From positions 44,435,962 to 44,499,961 of the forward strand of contig OY720349.1 of NCBI GenBank assembly GCA_963082975.1: a DNA stretch of 64,000 nt. Reading direction: 5' to 3'. The notes below the pieces were generated by a model. It had not been told where the DNA came from, did not search any database, and worked only from the letters and a program-made list of their open reading frames with translations. The position numbers and the translations under genes are program-made. The DNA comes from Labia minor. Taxonomy: Eukaryota; Arthropoda; Insecta; Dermaptera; Spongiphoridae. This document shows positions 34,809 to 45,161 of this stretch, piece by piece. How positions within the stretch are numbered: the first letter of the stretch is position 1; every line of letters begins with the position of its first letter.

Positions 34809-35413
34809 GTTATTTAAAAATGAAAATAATGATTTTGTTATTTTTTTTTCTTTTTATCTATTGTTTACTTTTTAATAAATTACTATTCTATATTTATTTA
34901 TTCATTGTTCTTTTATTAATAAAGTTTTAGATAGTTTTATAAGTTTTAATATTTTTTCAATAAAATATTATTCAATATATTTATTAATATTATTTTATTT
35001 ATTATTATTGAGTACCCGAAGTTCCATTCATTTTAATCAGATTGATGCAATGATGCAACAGTTAATAATTGTAATATTGTAATAAATTTCTATCTTGAAA
35101 ATTGTTACATATTATTCAGGATATTTTAAAAACTATTTCTTTCTTTAATTAATATTCATTTTTTCTATAAGTCAGATATATTTCCAAATATTAAATAATT
35201 TTTGAAGTGAAAACTTCTTTAGCGGCGTTGAGCACTTTTGCGGGATGGGGAAAAAGTATAGAACTCGCGTGATCGTGACCAACACCATGAAACCATCTGC
35301 TTTCAAATTTCTTATAACAGAGCGCGAAATTTGAATTGTCATTAGAACTGTTTTATAAATTATCTCTAACATATAAATATATATTTATTATGTAAAGTTC
35401 ATTTCATATATAC

Positions 35414-36172
35414 TGTCGTATATAAAATATAAGGGGGTTGGTATTTTATAAGAAAAAATGGATTAAAAAATTAGTTTAATTAATTGGTAGCACTCTGGAT
35501 CGAATTTTGTATAATTAAAAGGGTTATTGAATCCGCGTAGGTTGATATGGGAAATATAAAATTGAATAGGTTCAATATGAAAAATGCTTATATAAAATTA
35601 CAACTAAAATTATTTATTTAATAAAACTATAAGAATTTAGGTTCCAATTGATAACAAAAGAAATTAAGATGAAATAGAATAATTGAATGGTACCGTAAAA
35701 AAAATATAAATATAAATTAAAAGAACTTTAATTTATATTTAAGCAATTGCAATGTTAATTAATTAATTGTTAAGTATAAAAGTGTTAACACTTAGCATGA
35801 AAGAAAGGAATGGAGAGTTCATTGGAGACTTTGAGTCTTGATTGTCTTCCTGCGGATTTAGCTGGAACACCTCGTATGCAACGGCATCTCTCAACAAAAG
35901 GGGTTGGCCGCGGATGTCCTTCCTGCCAGGAAAAATGTCTCACTTCTCTCAAACCTTGATCAAGACTAACTAAATATTCATTTTCACTAATAAGGAAAAC
36001 TTCGTTCCTTTCCCCCACCTTGAACACATGGATGGGTCTCTGTACATGTGCAGACACATGTCCCATGACCAATCGTCTTTTTCTTCAATTTAGCACGTGT
36101 TCAAAAATGAAAGTTCTAGCTTTCGAACCCTTATATACATAAAAAATGTATTTTTTATGATTATATATTACA
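35414..36172 (-). repeat. LTR (3' LTR in element orientation)
   Basis: 759 bp, TG...CA on the plus strand, identical by reading to 37922-38680. The flank atac before it and atac after the other LTR are a 4-bp target duplication. In element (minus) orientation this is the 3' LTR. Confidence 0.9.
35785..36072 (-). CDS. 95-codon ORF inside the LTR (3' LTR copy)
   Basis: The frame reads MVMGHVSAHVQRPIHVFKVG ... and RCRCIRGVPAKSAGR near its end, terminating HAKC. It lies wholly within the LTR on the element's coding strand and is markedly more G+C-rich than the rest of the LTR. I recognise no domain. Both LTRs carry the same frame without a stop, but identical young LTRs would show this even without selection. 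Alternatives are a fragment captured by the LTR or a leader peptide. Function unknown. Confidence 0.35.
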   Translation of the reverse strand: MVMGHVSAHVQRPIHVFKVGERNEVFLISENEYLVSLDQGLREVRHFSWQEGHPRPTPFVERCRCIRGVPAKSAGRQSRLKVSNELSIPFFHAKC

Positions 36173-36348
36173 TCCTTTAGTTTATGGAAAAAAAAAAAAA
36201 TTTAAATGAAATGCATAATTTTTTTTTTTTTTATATATAATTATTAAATACAATGTTTTTCACTTAAGTATCTTAGACAAAAATTATTATTTAATATCAC
36301 TGCACTGAACACAAACACTTAAATTTTCACGTAACAATAACAGTAATT

Positions 36349-36350
<2 letters not shown>

Positions 36351-36382
<32 letters not shown>
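36351..36382. repeat. Poly-T tract
   Basis: Uninterrupted T-run of about 32 bases within the LTR element, poly-A on its coding strand. Confidence 0.9.
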
Positions 36383-36385
<3 letters not shown>

Positions 36386-36720
36386 TTACATCGAATGGTT
36401 TAATTTTCTTATTTAATTTTTTGAAATTCTATTTCTTATAAATTTAAGCAAATTGTTTTTATTTTTATTTTTAATTTTTTTTTTTTATTAATTATCAAAT
36501 CGAATTTATTTGGATTACCTTTGTGGTCGGTGGATATCGAAAAGGAATTTATAACAATTAATACAATTTTGCACTCTTTCTAATTATTAAGGTACCTCCT
36601 AAAACTAATAGAGAAAAAAAAAAAAATAACTTATATTATAATATGCCGAAATAAAACAAATTTATACAATTTAAATTTAAATTTTGTCCACGCCCGTCTT
36701 AAATGATATTTCCATTTCTT

Positions 36721-37575
36721 TCATATCTTTCTCCTTATCTTATTAATGTGTGGAGAAAGTGACGGGGCTATTTGCCATGATCTAATATAATTTACTAACA
36801 CAATATGATATTTAATTTTGAATACCAATACGAATTGATTTATATAAAAAAATTTGGGAGGTTTGCATTGCTTCGAACGCCTCGAACCGTGCGACGTCAT
36901 GTTTCCATTATATATTTTTATTAAAAATTTCGTTGATTTTACGCCCGTGAATTTTTTAGAGGAGATTCTTAAGGAATTATAGTTGTTATTTACCCTAATA
37001 TAAATGGGCCTAAGGGGGGTGTGGGTTTTCACTTTATCAATTGCCTTATTTGCACTTTTTATTTTTAGTTTCTTTTGTATTTCTTTGCTGGACACTACTC
37101 CTACAATAACAATAGGCATATCCTTCCAATGGCTTACCTGTGCTGGCTCTATGGAAATTATCTTTAATGGGTCAACTAGCATCTTTTTCTTTGTAAATTC
37201 TTTTATCGGGACACTGGGAATTATTTTCATGCATGTGTCAATTTTTTCTTTCAATTTTCTCAACTCTGGTCCCTCCTCTATTGTTTCTATATTTTCTTTG
37301 TTATCCCTATTTGAACTTTTTGAAATTTGCATATTGCTAATAGACATTGCCTCCGGGGCCTGGTCAATGCTTTCTTTTAAATTTTGCCTATTTGCGCTTG
37401 CCTCCCCTGTTCGGTTTAAATTATCATCTTGTTTATGCATACATGCTATATCTCTCTGTTTACCCGCTTCTACGTTTGGATACATTAGGTCCAGAATTTG
37501 TTGGAGCATTTCCTTTGCACTAAGATCATTAACCGTTTCCATTTTATTATTATTATTATTATTACTTTTATTCAT
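36721..37575 (-). CDS. Possible Gag-like protein of the LTR element
   Basis: 284 codons, the only long frame in the internal region, starting about 346 bases after the 5' LTR, where gag normally begins. The N-terminus is an Asn run (MNKSNNNNNNK) encoded by a trinucleotide repeat. The middle is charged and helix-prone (ELRKLKEKIDTCMK). Next is a more hydrophobic VSHWKDMPIVIVGVVSSKEI segment, and the C-terminus is basic. I see no CCHC knuckle, no major homology region, and no protease or RT. The Gag role is inferred from position only. The opposite-strand frame (37004-37750) is hydrophobic and I treat it as its shadow. Such a protein could let the element use another element's polymerase. Confidence 0.5.
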   Translation of the reverse strand: MNKSNNNNNNKMETVNDLSAKEMLQQILDLMYPNVEAGKQRDIACMHKQDDNLNRTGEASANRQNLKESIDQAPEAMSISNMQISKSSNRDNKENIETIEEGPELRKLKEKIDTCMKIIPSVPIKEFTKKKMLVDPLKIISIEPAQVSHWKDMPIVIVGVVSSKEIQKKLKIKSANKAIDKVKTHTPLRPIYIRVNNNYNSLRISSKKFTGVKSTKFLIKIYNGNMTSHGSRRSKQCKPPKFFYINQFVLVFKIKYHIVLVNYIRSWQIAPSLSPHINKIRRKI

Positions 37576-37903
37576 TAATAATCAGAAAGGCATGAAAAAT
37601 TATATCAATTTTTTACTGCGACAAAAATTGAATATTATAAACACTAGGCAATTTGCTTTTAATTTTTCAGAAATAGAATCCCGCAAAATCAATTACTATA
37701 ATAAGTCAAAATCAAATAAATCCGACAAACATTCAATAAAACAGATATAAAAAAATTTTTTTTTTTTTTTAAAATAAAAAAAAATTAAATTGAATTTTTC
37801 ACAAAAAGAAAAAAAAATATTTCAAACTATCAAAAATAAGCTATAAACTGAACGTATCCAATTTTACCTTGCCAAACCAACCATTTCCAGTTTTAATTCA
37901 ATT

Positions 37904-37921
37904 CGAGGTGGAAGACCTCCA
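37904..37921 (-). promoter_or_regulatory. Putative tRNA primer-binding site
   Basis: TGGAGGTCTTCCACCTCG directly abuts the 5' LTR end in element orientation. It starts TGG, complementary to the CCA end of a tRNA. The matching tRNA was not identified. Confidence 0.6.
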
Positions 37922-38680
37922 TGTCGTATATAAAATATAAGGGGGTTGGTATTTTATAAGAAAAAATGGATTAAAAAATTAGTTTAATTAATTGGTAGCA
38001 CTCTGGATCGAATTTTGTATAATTAAAAGGGTTATTGAATCCGCGTAGGTTGATATGGGAAATATAAAATTGAATAGGTTCAATATGAAAAATGCTTATA
38101 TAAAATTACAACTAAAATTATTTATTTAATAAAACTATAAGAATTTAGGTTCCAATTGATAACAAAAGAAATTAAGATGAAATAGAATAATTGAATGGTA
38201 CCGTAAAAAAAATATAAATATAAATTAAAAGAACTTTAATTTATATTTAAGCAATTGCAATGTTAATTAATTAATTGTTAAGTATAAAAGTGTTAACACT
38301 TAGCATGAAAGAAAGGAATGGAGAGTTCATTGGAGACTTTGAGTCTTGATTGTCTTCCTGCGGATTTAGCTGGAACACCTCGTATGCAACGGCATCTCTC
38401 AACAAAAGGGGTTGGCCGCGGATGTCCTTCCTGCCAGGAAAAATGTCTCACTTCTCTCAAACCTTGATCAAGACTAACTAAATATTCATTTTCACTAATA
38501 AGGAAAACTTCGTTCCTTTCCCCCACCTTGAACACATGGATGGGTCTCTGTACATGTGCAGACACATGTCCCATGACCAATCGTCTTTTTCTTCAATTTA
38601 GCACGTGTTCAAAAATGAAAGTTCTAGCTTTCGAACCCTTATATACATAAAAAATGTATTTTTTATGATTATATATTACA
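37922..38680 (-). repeat. LTR (5' LTR in element orientation)
   Basis: 759 bp, identical by reading to 35414-36172. The right flank begins atac, the target duplication. Identical LTRs indicate recent insertion. Confidence 0.9.
38293..38580 (-). CDS. 95-codon ORF inside the LTR (5' LTR copy)
   Basis: Same frame as at 35785-36072. In this LTR it would be near the 5' end of the element transcript if transcription starts upstream of it. No recognised domain; six or so basic residues near RCRCIRGVPAKSAGRQSR. Unknown. Confidence 0.35.
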   Translation of the reverse strand: MVMGHVSAHVQRPIHVFKVGERNEVFLISENEYLVSLDQGLREVRHFSWQEGHPRPTPFVERCRCIRGVPAKSAGRQSRLKVSNELSIPFFHAKC

Positions 38681-39309
38681 ATACATATATAATCAAAATT
38701 ATACGAAATGAACTTCACATAATAAATATATATTTTATGTTAGAGATAAGAATTATAAAACAGTTCGTATTGCAATATTTTAAACAAAGTTGTGTATTTA
38801 TATATATATAAATATAAGTTACAAATTTGTTTAAAATATATGTTTAAAATAATATATAAGTTATATATATATACATGCATATGAAATTCATCTTTCTCGT
38901 GAAATAGCGCGAATTTCGTCTGTTTTAAAATTTCTTACGCAGAAGTTTTCACTTCTGTCGGCCAGTCCCACGACTGCCAATTTTGCTTTTTTAATTCCGA
39001 AAAGCTGCAAAGCACGTTTTTTTGTCTTTAGTTTGTTTTATAACCACTTGGGGCGCTAAACAGTTTTTCAAAAAAACACTATAGAAAAAAAATATATGTA
39101 CCTATATATTATATATTTATGTATTATTGAGGAGCACAAGTTCATTAATTTTAATCAGATTGATGCAAATGTGTAACATTTAATAATTGTAATAAATAAT
39201 TAAAGAATTGTGTATCAATATTTTTTAAAGGGTAGAGCGAGAGCTCGGTGTCCCAGGTATTAATATTACCAGCCAAATCCAATAATAATGAATCATTTTT
39301 TTTAACTTA

Positions 39310-39341
39310 AGTACCGAGCCGAGGCTCGGGGTCCCGGTACT
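39310..39341. repeat. Terminal stem-loop of family E (second copy)
   Basis: Same sequence as 14014-14045: outer agtaccg/cggtact and inner ccgagcc/ggctcgg. It closes the composite insertion. Confidence 0.75.
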
Positions 39342-40376
39342 GTATTCTTAAAGGTGTAACCTTTTGAAAGATTTGAATTGCAAACGTTATCAAGAACTGA
39401 AGCAGAAGAAAAGCGAGATAGATCTATAAGTAGTATATAATATATATATATATATATATACAACAATAAAAAAAAGAAAATTCAATTTTCTTTTTTTTAC
39501 TTTGGTGAGTACACATCTCTATTACCTAAAATTAAATTCTTATAAATATATCTACATATTCCATTAGGTAAAACTTGAAAGGAAAAAAATCAAAGCTGTT
39601 AAAAATTATGGGACATTGTGAAAATTTAAAAGAAAAGTTTTTAAAAAATCAAACATGAGACTTTTTAGTATATATTAATTACATTTTTAATTAATTATCA
39701 GTTAATAATTAAGGAAGATAACTACGAAAACTTTAAAAACAAATCTGATCTGAAATTGTATATATATTTTAATTAAAATTGAATATTCTCTAACTATTAT
39801 ATTTTATTTATAAACTTTAAATTAAAATAAAACAATTTCTTTAAAAAAAATAACTTTATATAGTAATATAAGTATATACCATGTTGAAATAGATGAGGGT
39901 TGGAATTAGAAAAAAAAATTTTATTTTATTATATATAACTTTAAAAATTCGTTTAATTGAAAGTATAAATTATTTCCTCACCTGATTTGTTGGTGGGGAT
40001 GAGCATATTGTTTCGCTAGTATAAAATAAAGAACGATGAAAACTTACATCTGGTGAGATGATTACAAACAAAGATGAAGAAAAAAAATAAATAAATTTTT
40101 AACAGAGAGTTATTAGTATCAAATATGATTGAAACAACGAAAAATATAAAATAAAATAAATGTATTTATTAAAGCTTTTGTGGTTATTTTGATATTTATC
40201 ATTAAATTCGAATTTTAATTTAATAAATAATGTATACATTCAATGTGGTCTTTTAATAAAAATTCCTTAATAATTATAAAATAAATGATTAAAATTAAAA
40301 TAAAATAACCAGTTCAGCCCTTTGATATCACGAGGTGAGTGTTCATAAGCTTCCGACATTTGAAGATGAATTTTAT
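39341..40376 (-). repeat. Family F unit, inverted copy, part 2
   Basis: Reverse complement of about 21638-22638. Landmarks are cgttatcaagaactgaagc, atttgttggtggggatgagc, ccctttgatatcacgaggtg and gcttccgacatttgaagatg. It ends at gatgaatttt, the same boundary as the forward copy at about 21637. Confidence 0.82.
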
Positions 40377-41422
40377 CCTGTTAACACCATTTGCGTTCAA
40401 AAATTAAATAACTTCGCACTTTGTGGTGGTGTTTAAGGTTAGCTCCAATTTAAATGAATGCCAAGAACATGACGGTAAACTGGTATGTCATGGGCAGTGT
40501 AAAACTGCCACAAAATGCATCAACCAAAATCATGACTATAGGTCTATAATATAGAAAAAGAAAGCATTTTTGAAACTTTAAAATGATGAGACTATCATAA
40601 AAAAAATGATTGTTAATATATCTAAAAATATAGTAAAACTTTTTTGAAATTTTTTTGTAAATTGCTTGATTGTAACAAATAATATAGAAAAGATGATATA
40701 TTTTTCAATTTCTCTAATAACAAAAATTATAATTAAATTAGATTTCAAAATATCATTAGTAAAATAACTATTAAAATTACGAAGTAGCGAGGTGAGTAAG
40801 TAGTTAGGGCATTAACAATAAATTAATTTGGCTATGTTGATTATTAAACAAGAAATGTCATATTCAATCGATGGTGATAATGCTATAAAAAATTTCCAAT
40901 AAATATTAATTTTGAAAATATATTTTATTTTATTTTTTTCTTTTATATTATATGAGCCTCGAAATTATGTTTTTTTTTGTAATCAAAATAATTTCAATTA
41001 TTATATCTATTGACTATTTTTTTTATTTTTAATTAAAATAAATAAATACTAATTTTTATCTAATTTATTCTTAATAAGAAATTTATATTAAATATTAATT
41101 TTTTTCAGTAAATAAGCCATTTATTTAACTTCGTAATAGTCATTAATTTAAATAATTTTTTTTATATTTTACAAGAAATATATATATATATATATATATA
41201 TTAATATTTTATATATTCGATATTAAATATTTCTTTTAAATTAAAGGTTGATTGGTTTATTGGTAAATTTTATTGAAAATTCATTGTGTGAATGGGCGAG
41301 GGAGCGACAAATATATCTCCAATAAGGGCAACAGAAACCTACGATACAATTAACTCTAGTTAAGTAACTTTATTTGTTTTTTTTCGCCTTTTTTCCTTAT
41401 TTCTTTATAGTTTTTTGTTTTT
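40377..41422. other. No recognised feature
   Basis: A+T-rich sequence with a (TA)n run at 41183-41201. A G+C-richer patch at 41290-41340 has no recognised motif. Confidence 0.45.
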
Positions 41423-41706
41423 ACTATCTTGTGAGATAGTATTGCGATCACGAAAATTTTCGATTTTGAGATTTTGATGTTTTTATAGGTTTTGAAGGTT
41501 CCTGAATCATTTTCACTAAGGTTGAGAAAAATGTATTAGTTATTTATTTTATATAATTTTGGATAAATTAATTTTGGATTTAACTACACTAAAACCTTCC
41601 CTGGGATGCCCACAACAATCCCTGAAAGTTTCACCGTAATCGGACGGGTAGTTTTTGAGTATTTGACAGACACACAGACAGTCATTGCCTTTTATATGTA
41701 TAGATG
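41423..41706 (-). mobile_element. Family A-related repeat with a different interior
   Basis: The right end matches family A (actatcttgtgagatagtat, gattttgatgtttttatag, ggttcctgaatcattttcac). Beyond about 41535 the sequence is new (cttccctgggatgcccacaa, gtttttgagtatttgacaga, cagacacacagacag). It is a chimera or subfamily keeping the A-type end and hairpin. Confidence 0.65.
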
Positions 41707-41885
41707 ATTTCTAATGCATTATGAACGATCAAAAAAATACTACATAAATGTTTATTTGTTAAAAATCATTCGACAAGTATTTTACGAATAATATTAAAAT
41801 AAATATTTAGATAAAACTTTTCACACCTACAGTTAGTATAATCAATTTTATAATTAATTTTTTTTTATTTAAATATAATTTTTAC

Positions 41886-42328
41886 TATCTCGCCAGAGAT
41901 AGTATTGCTATCACGAAAATTTTCGATGTTGAGATTTTGATGTTTTTATACGTTTTGAAGGTTCCTGAATCATTTTCACTAAGGTTGTAAAAATGTTGGA
42001 AGAGGGTCATAACTTACAACGTTTTGATTTTTTTTCCTCTAAAGTGACCGTAAAAATAAAGATATATGTTTGATAATTTTTCACATGATTAATAATTGTA
42101 TAAAACTGCTATATATAGAAAATCAGCTTGATTGAATTGCTGAAATTACCAGAATTAATTTTTTAACACTGCAAATCTCGCCATGGCGCCAACAACAAAA
42201 AGCCAAACATGCGCTGGTTTAATATTTATTATTTATAATTTATAATTAATTAAATTTAATTTAAATATAATATATTATGTTATTTAATCCAATTCAAATT
42301 GCGAGATAGTCGAGTGGAGACACTCCAG
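41886..42328 (-). mobile_element. Family A element, inverted, near-complete
   Basis: Both ends present: actatctcgccagagatagt at its right end and tcgagtggagacactccag at its left end. The interior matches 61620-62201 but lacks the GTCY/(ca)n segment. Confidence 0.85.
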
Positions 42329-42357
42329 CTAATTTTAAATATGTTTTCGAAATCATC

Positions 42358-42562
42358 CTATTTTTATATCTATCTATCTTTGTCGCTCTACGGAACTCTA
42401 AAGTTCTTGGCCGCAGCAACCACATTTCTCCAAGTATCCCTACCCTGAGATACACCCATCTACTCCTATTTTCTCCCACCTCTTTCATACTTTTTCCTAC
42501 ACCCACCGCATCCTTGGCCTTCCAAGTGAACGTTTCCCAATCGGGCTCCTCATCAATATTCA
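42358..42562 (-). pseudogene. LINE 3' fragment with GATA tail, inverted
   Basis: On the minus strand: a degraded GRPR-type tail, gggatacttggagaaatgtg, gttgctgcggccaagaactt, gttccgtagagcgacaaaga and then (GATA)n. Ends match 25819-26050 and 56815-57135. Broken frame. Confidence 0.75.
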
Positions 42563-43621
42563 AAAACCTTTTAAAAAAATCTCGCAGTGCCTCAAATTAC
42601 ATGTTAGTTTGTTTTTAGAAACCCTATAATTTTTCGAATTTTTTTAAATTAAAGTATATTATTTCCTCTTTACTAGTGCAAATGTATCAAAGACCATTAA
42701 GCCCAAAAACAAACCGTCCATTTTTATATATATGTAAAATAGAGATATAAATATGCCAATCCAATTTACGATTAGATCATGTACAAAGCTGACAGCGTAA
42801 TTCAGCTCCAGGATAGAAACATTTTTCTTTTCTGTCTATCCATCCATGGAAATTTGGCCATGTTTTTATTCAATTTTTATTGTAGAATATTCTAAGAGGG
42901 TTGCTTCACATAAATTTAATAACAATGCATCCGAGAGGGGGGGTGGGGGTGGAAAGAGGGGTTTTGCCTGAGAGAACAGATAGATTGATCCATACAAGGT
43001 GAAAAGTAGAAAACGATATCTCTAACATGTGACACATTGGATTAGGTTAAGTGGGGATGGGAGATTGCTCCCTGGATATCATGCCTGCCGCCAGACAGCA
43101 TGTCACGGTCCTCCCTCGGGAACGATCACCACGCATCCTAACGATGACCACCCCACCACCCCTTCCTCATCTCCTAACACCCTAAGCCCAACCAAATCAC
43201 CCCCAGCGCCTAGTGTATATTTCCCATTAAAAATTACTCTAAATTTTCAATATTGTTAAATCAAATGGAATATCTAATATTAGTATTCACTTTATATTTT
43301 GTATTATATGAACAATTAAATTTTCATTCATGATTAATATTATTAATATCCTTGAATTTAATTATTTTTCAAAAAAGAATATTGCAATATAAATTGTTTG
43401 AAAGAAAATTTCCAATAATTTTCAATTTCATTTGATCTATTATAAAAAAGGAGAAAATTAATTAAAATAATAACCAATTGATTTTGCAATATTTTTAAAT
43501 TTTTTAATATCAATATTCAGTTTCAGAGCGGGTCAAATTAAATGTTGCAGGTGTAATTTTGGAATTTCTTTATGCTTTTTAATTTTTGGCAATAAACGTT
43601 CACCAAGCCAATGATAAAAAT
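42563..43621. other. Unassigned; includes a G+C-rich island
   Basis: 42930-43215 is strikingly G+C-rich and C-rich at its right side (accaccccaccaccccttcc). An open frame at 43029-43259 yields a Pro/Ser/Thr-rich peptide (HPNDDHPTTPSSSPNTLSP) without a known domain. It could be a LINE 3' UTR or a transferred fragment. The rest is A+T-rich. Confidence 0.35.
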
Positions 43622-43855
43622 TTACGTAAAAAGAAATATTTTTAAAATACACACTTTACTTAAAATTGCACTAAAAAGTAAAAAATAAAATCACTGTGCG
43701 GAAGCAAATGTTTTACGGTGTTATTATAATTTGAGCGCACACACTTTACAGTGATTTTATTTTTTACTTTTTTAAGTAAAGTGTGTTTTTTAAAAAGATT
43801 TCTTTTTACTTACATTTATTTTATACTTTTTAGTCGTACGTAAATCAGCGTCTGT
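43622..43855. mobile_element. Fold-back element with ~70-bp arms
   Basis: The left arm (about 43627-43701: acgtaaaaagaaatattttt, cacactttacttaaaa, aagtaaaaaataaaatcact) is mirrored inverted at about 43741-43812, with a 7-bp indel and about 40 bp of loop. No coding frame. A transcript could form a long hairpin. Confidence 0.75.
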
Positions 43856-44790
43856 AGAACTGCTATCGCCATCTATGATTGAAATAGTGAACTATTCCAT
43901 ATTCCGCATATGCAAGTTTAGTTAATTAATTACCACTAATAGATAAATAATTCAGTGGATTTTTCAATTGATTCGTGTATTATTAGCAGGAGCAAGCGCG
44001 TATGCAAAATTTCAAGTTGATTGAATGACGGGAAGTTGTTGAAATATCGATTATAAAATGCCGCGGACAAACCGCGTACAAACATCAGACAACCTGACTG
44101 TGTGAGTTAAGTAAAGTTTATTAAAAATGGCTGTCCTGCAATTATCAGTAGAAGTGAGAAATGTCATTTCTGCATTTTCTCATAAATTTCTATTAATTTC
44201 TATTTAAGTTGCTTCATTGATCTTAAATGTCAATAATTTCAGTATATATATTTATTATCAAGAAATTTTTAACCATTTCGAATTGAATTTTCAAAATGTC
44301 TTCGCTTTGGATTTTATTTTTATGTTTTTTTACTTCAGATAACAAACGCTCTATCATTGTTAATAATAATAAAATATGTTAAAATACAATATGAATGAAT
44401 TTGACATTAATATCAGAAGAAAATAAAAAAATAGTCTAAAAGATGGAGTGGTAAGTGAAAGTTGTGTGATACTTGCCAGTTTTCAATCCATATACATATT
44501 TTTAAAAACAAGATGTTCAATTCAATTTCAACCTTTTCTTCTTTGCTTTTTATATGCTTTGCCAAAATTTAAAATATTTAACTCTTTAAATAGATAGCTC
44601 TCTATAAAGAGAATATTTGATAATAAGGTCCCGTGGGGACATCTGCATTGATTGGGTACCTGTCTGAATATTTGAATTTTCAATTCAGACATAAAAGGTG
44701 CGGTTATGGTGGCACAGGTGATGTGATTTTAATTTTATTCTATAATTTTTGAATATTCATATGATATCTTTGGAATTGTATTTATATATA
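43856..44790. other. No recognised feature
   Basis: Mostly A+T-rich. A short inverted repeat tgtctgaat/attcagaca lies near 44661-44693 and gtcccgtggggac near 44629. Not enough to assign an element. Confidence 0.4.
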
Positions 44791-45149
44791 GTGTAAAGCA
44801 TACAGTCGTTGTGTGTGGCCCCCTTAAGCAATTCCTGGCTGTTTTTAATGCATATCTAGGTAAATTGCGGAACAATCTGTGTCAAATTAGGTTTGCAGAA
44901 CATTGATACTATGAGCATTTTGATGAATAAAAAAAATCATTTTCTCATGACAGTTTCAAAAATCACGCAAAAATCGTAAAAATACAGTTATTGGCCTAGG
45001 CATTCTATAGTGATTATATTACCATACAACAAACGATTATATAACCATAGTTAATAGCGCAATTTTTTAAATAAAAATCTCTTATTATTTGTGTTTTAGT
45101 GATAGGGGGCCAATGACTGCCTCGGGACCAACGACTGTATACTTTACGC
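44791..45149. mobile_element. 359-bp MITE, Tc1/pogo-like
   Basis: Inverted ends gtgtaaagcatacagtcgtt (left) and gcgtaaagtatacagtcgtt (right, read inverted) with TATA on both outer flanks. ggcccccttaag / ggccccctatc words follow inside. No transposase. If the true end is the inner CAGTCGTTG, the TA before it would be the target duplication, as in pogo-type elements. Confidence 0.65.
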
Positions 45150-45161
45150 TATATATATAAT

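Larger units (their letters stand above)
36173..37921 (-). mobile_element. Internal region of non-autonomous LTR retrotransposon
   Basis: Only 1749 bp lie between the LTRs, against typically 4-6 kb for autonomous elements. Next to the 5' LTR on the minus strand, TGGAGGTCTTCCACCTCG (37904-37921) starts with TGG and reads as a primer-binding site: its complement ends in CCA and contains TTCGA as a tRNA 3' end would. The segment beside the other LTR is the polypurine-tract position but only weakly purine-rich. No protease, RT or integrase motifs. A T-run of about 32 at 36351-36382. Confidence 0.8.
35205..38957. repeat. Imperfect inverted repeat around the LTR element
   Basis: Inner arms of about 65 bp (35346-35410 and 38700-38765) are nearly complementary: ttatctctaacatataaata against its inverse. 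A further matching word is gaagtgaaaacttct (35205) / agaagttttcacttc (38942). Before the LTR element landed, the arms would have been about 20-30 bp apart, a long hairpin. Confidence 0.7.
34473..39340 (+). mobile_element. 4.87-kb composite insertion with family E ends
   Basis: The left end TCTTATCTTATTATGC and the right-end hairpin finishing cccggtac match the 611-bp family E copy. Comparison with the intact F unit (junction 22638/22639) shows a precise insertion between A and T with no duplication. Inside are an E-like left part, a tRNA-like segment (34742), a second E-like inner piece (about 34995-35090), an imperfect inverted repeat and a complete LTR retrotransposon. It is either one E element that gathered later insertions or one that carried cargo. 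Confidence 0.7.

Noticed and set aside
37004-37750. 248-codon plus-strand frame with hydrophobic stretches
   Set aside because: Lies antisense over the Gag-like frame of the LTR element, which has the right strand and position relative to the PBS. Its hydrophobicity follows from T-rich codons opposite A-rich ones.
34473-39340. Calling the family E insertion a canonical Helitron
   Set aside because: A|T insertion and 3' hairpin fit, but the end is cccggtac rather than CTRR and there is no Rep/helicase, so it is reported only as Helitron-like in behaviour.
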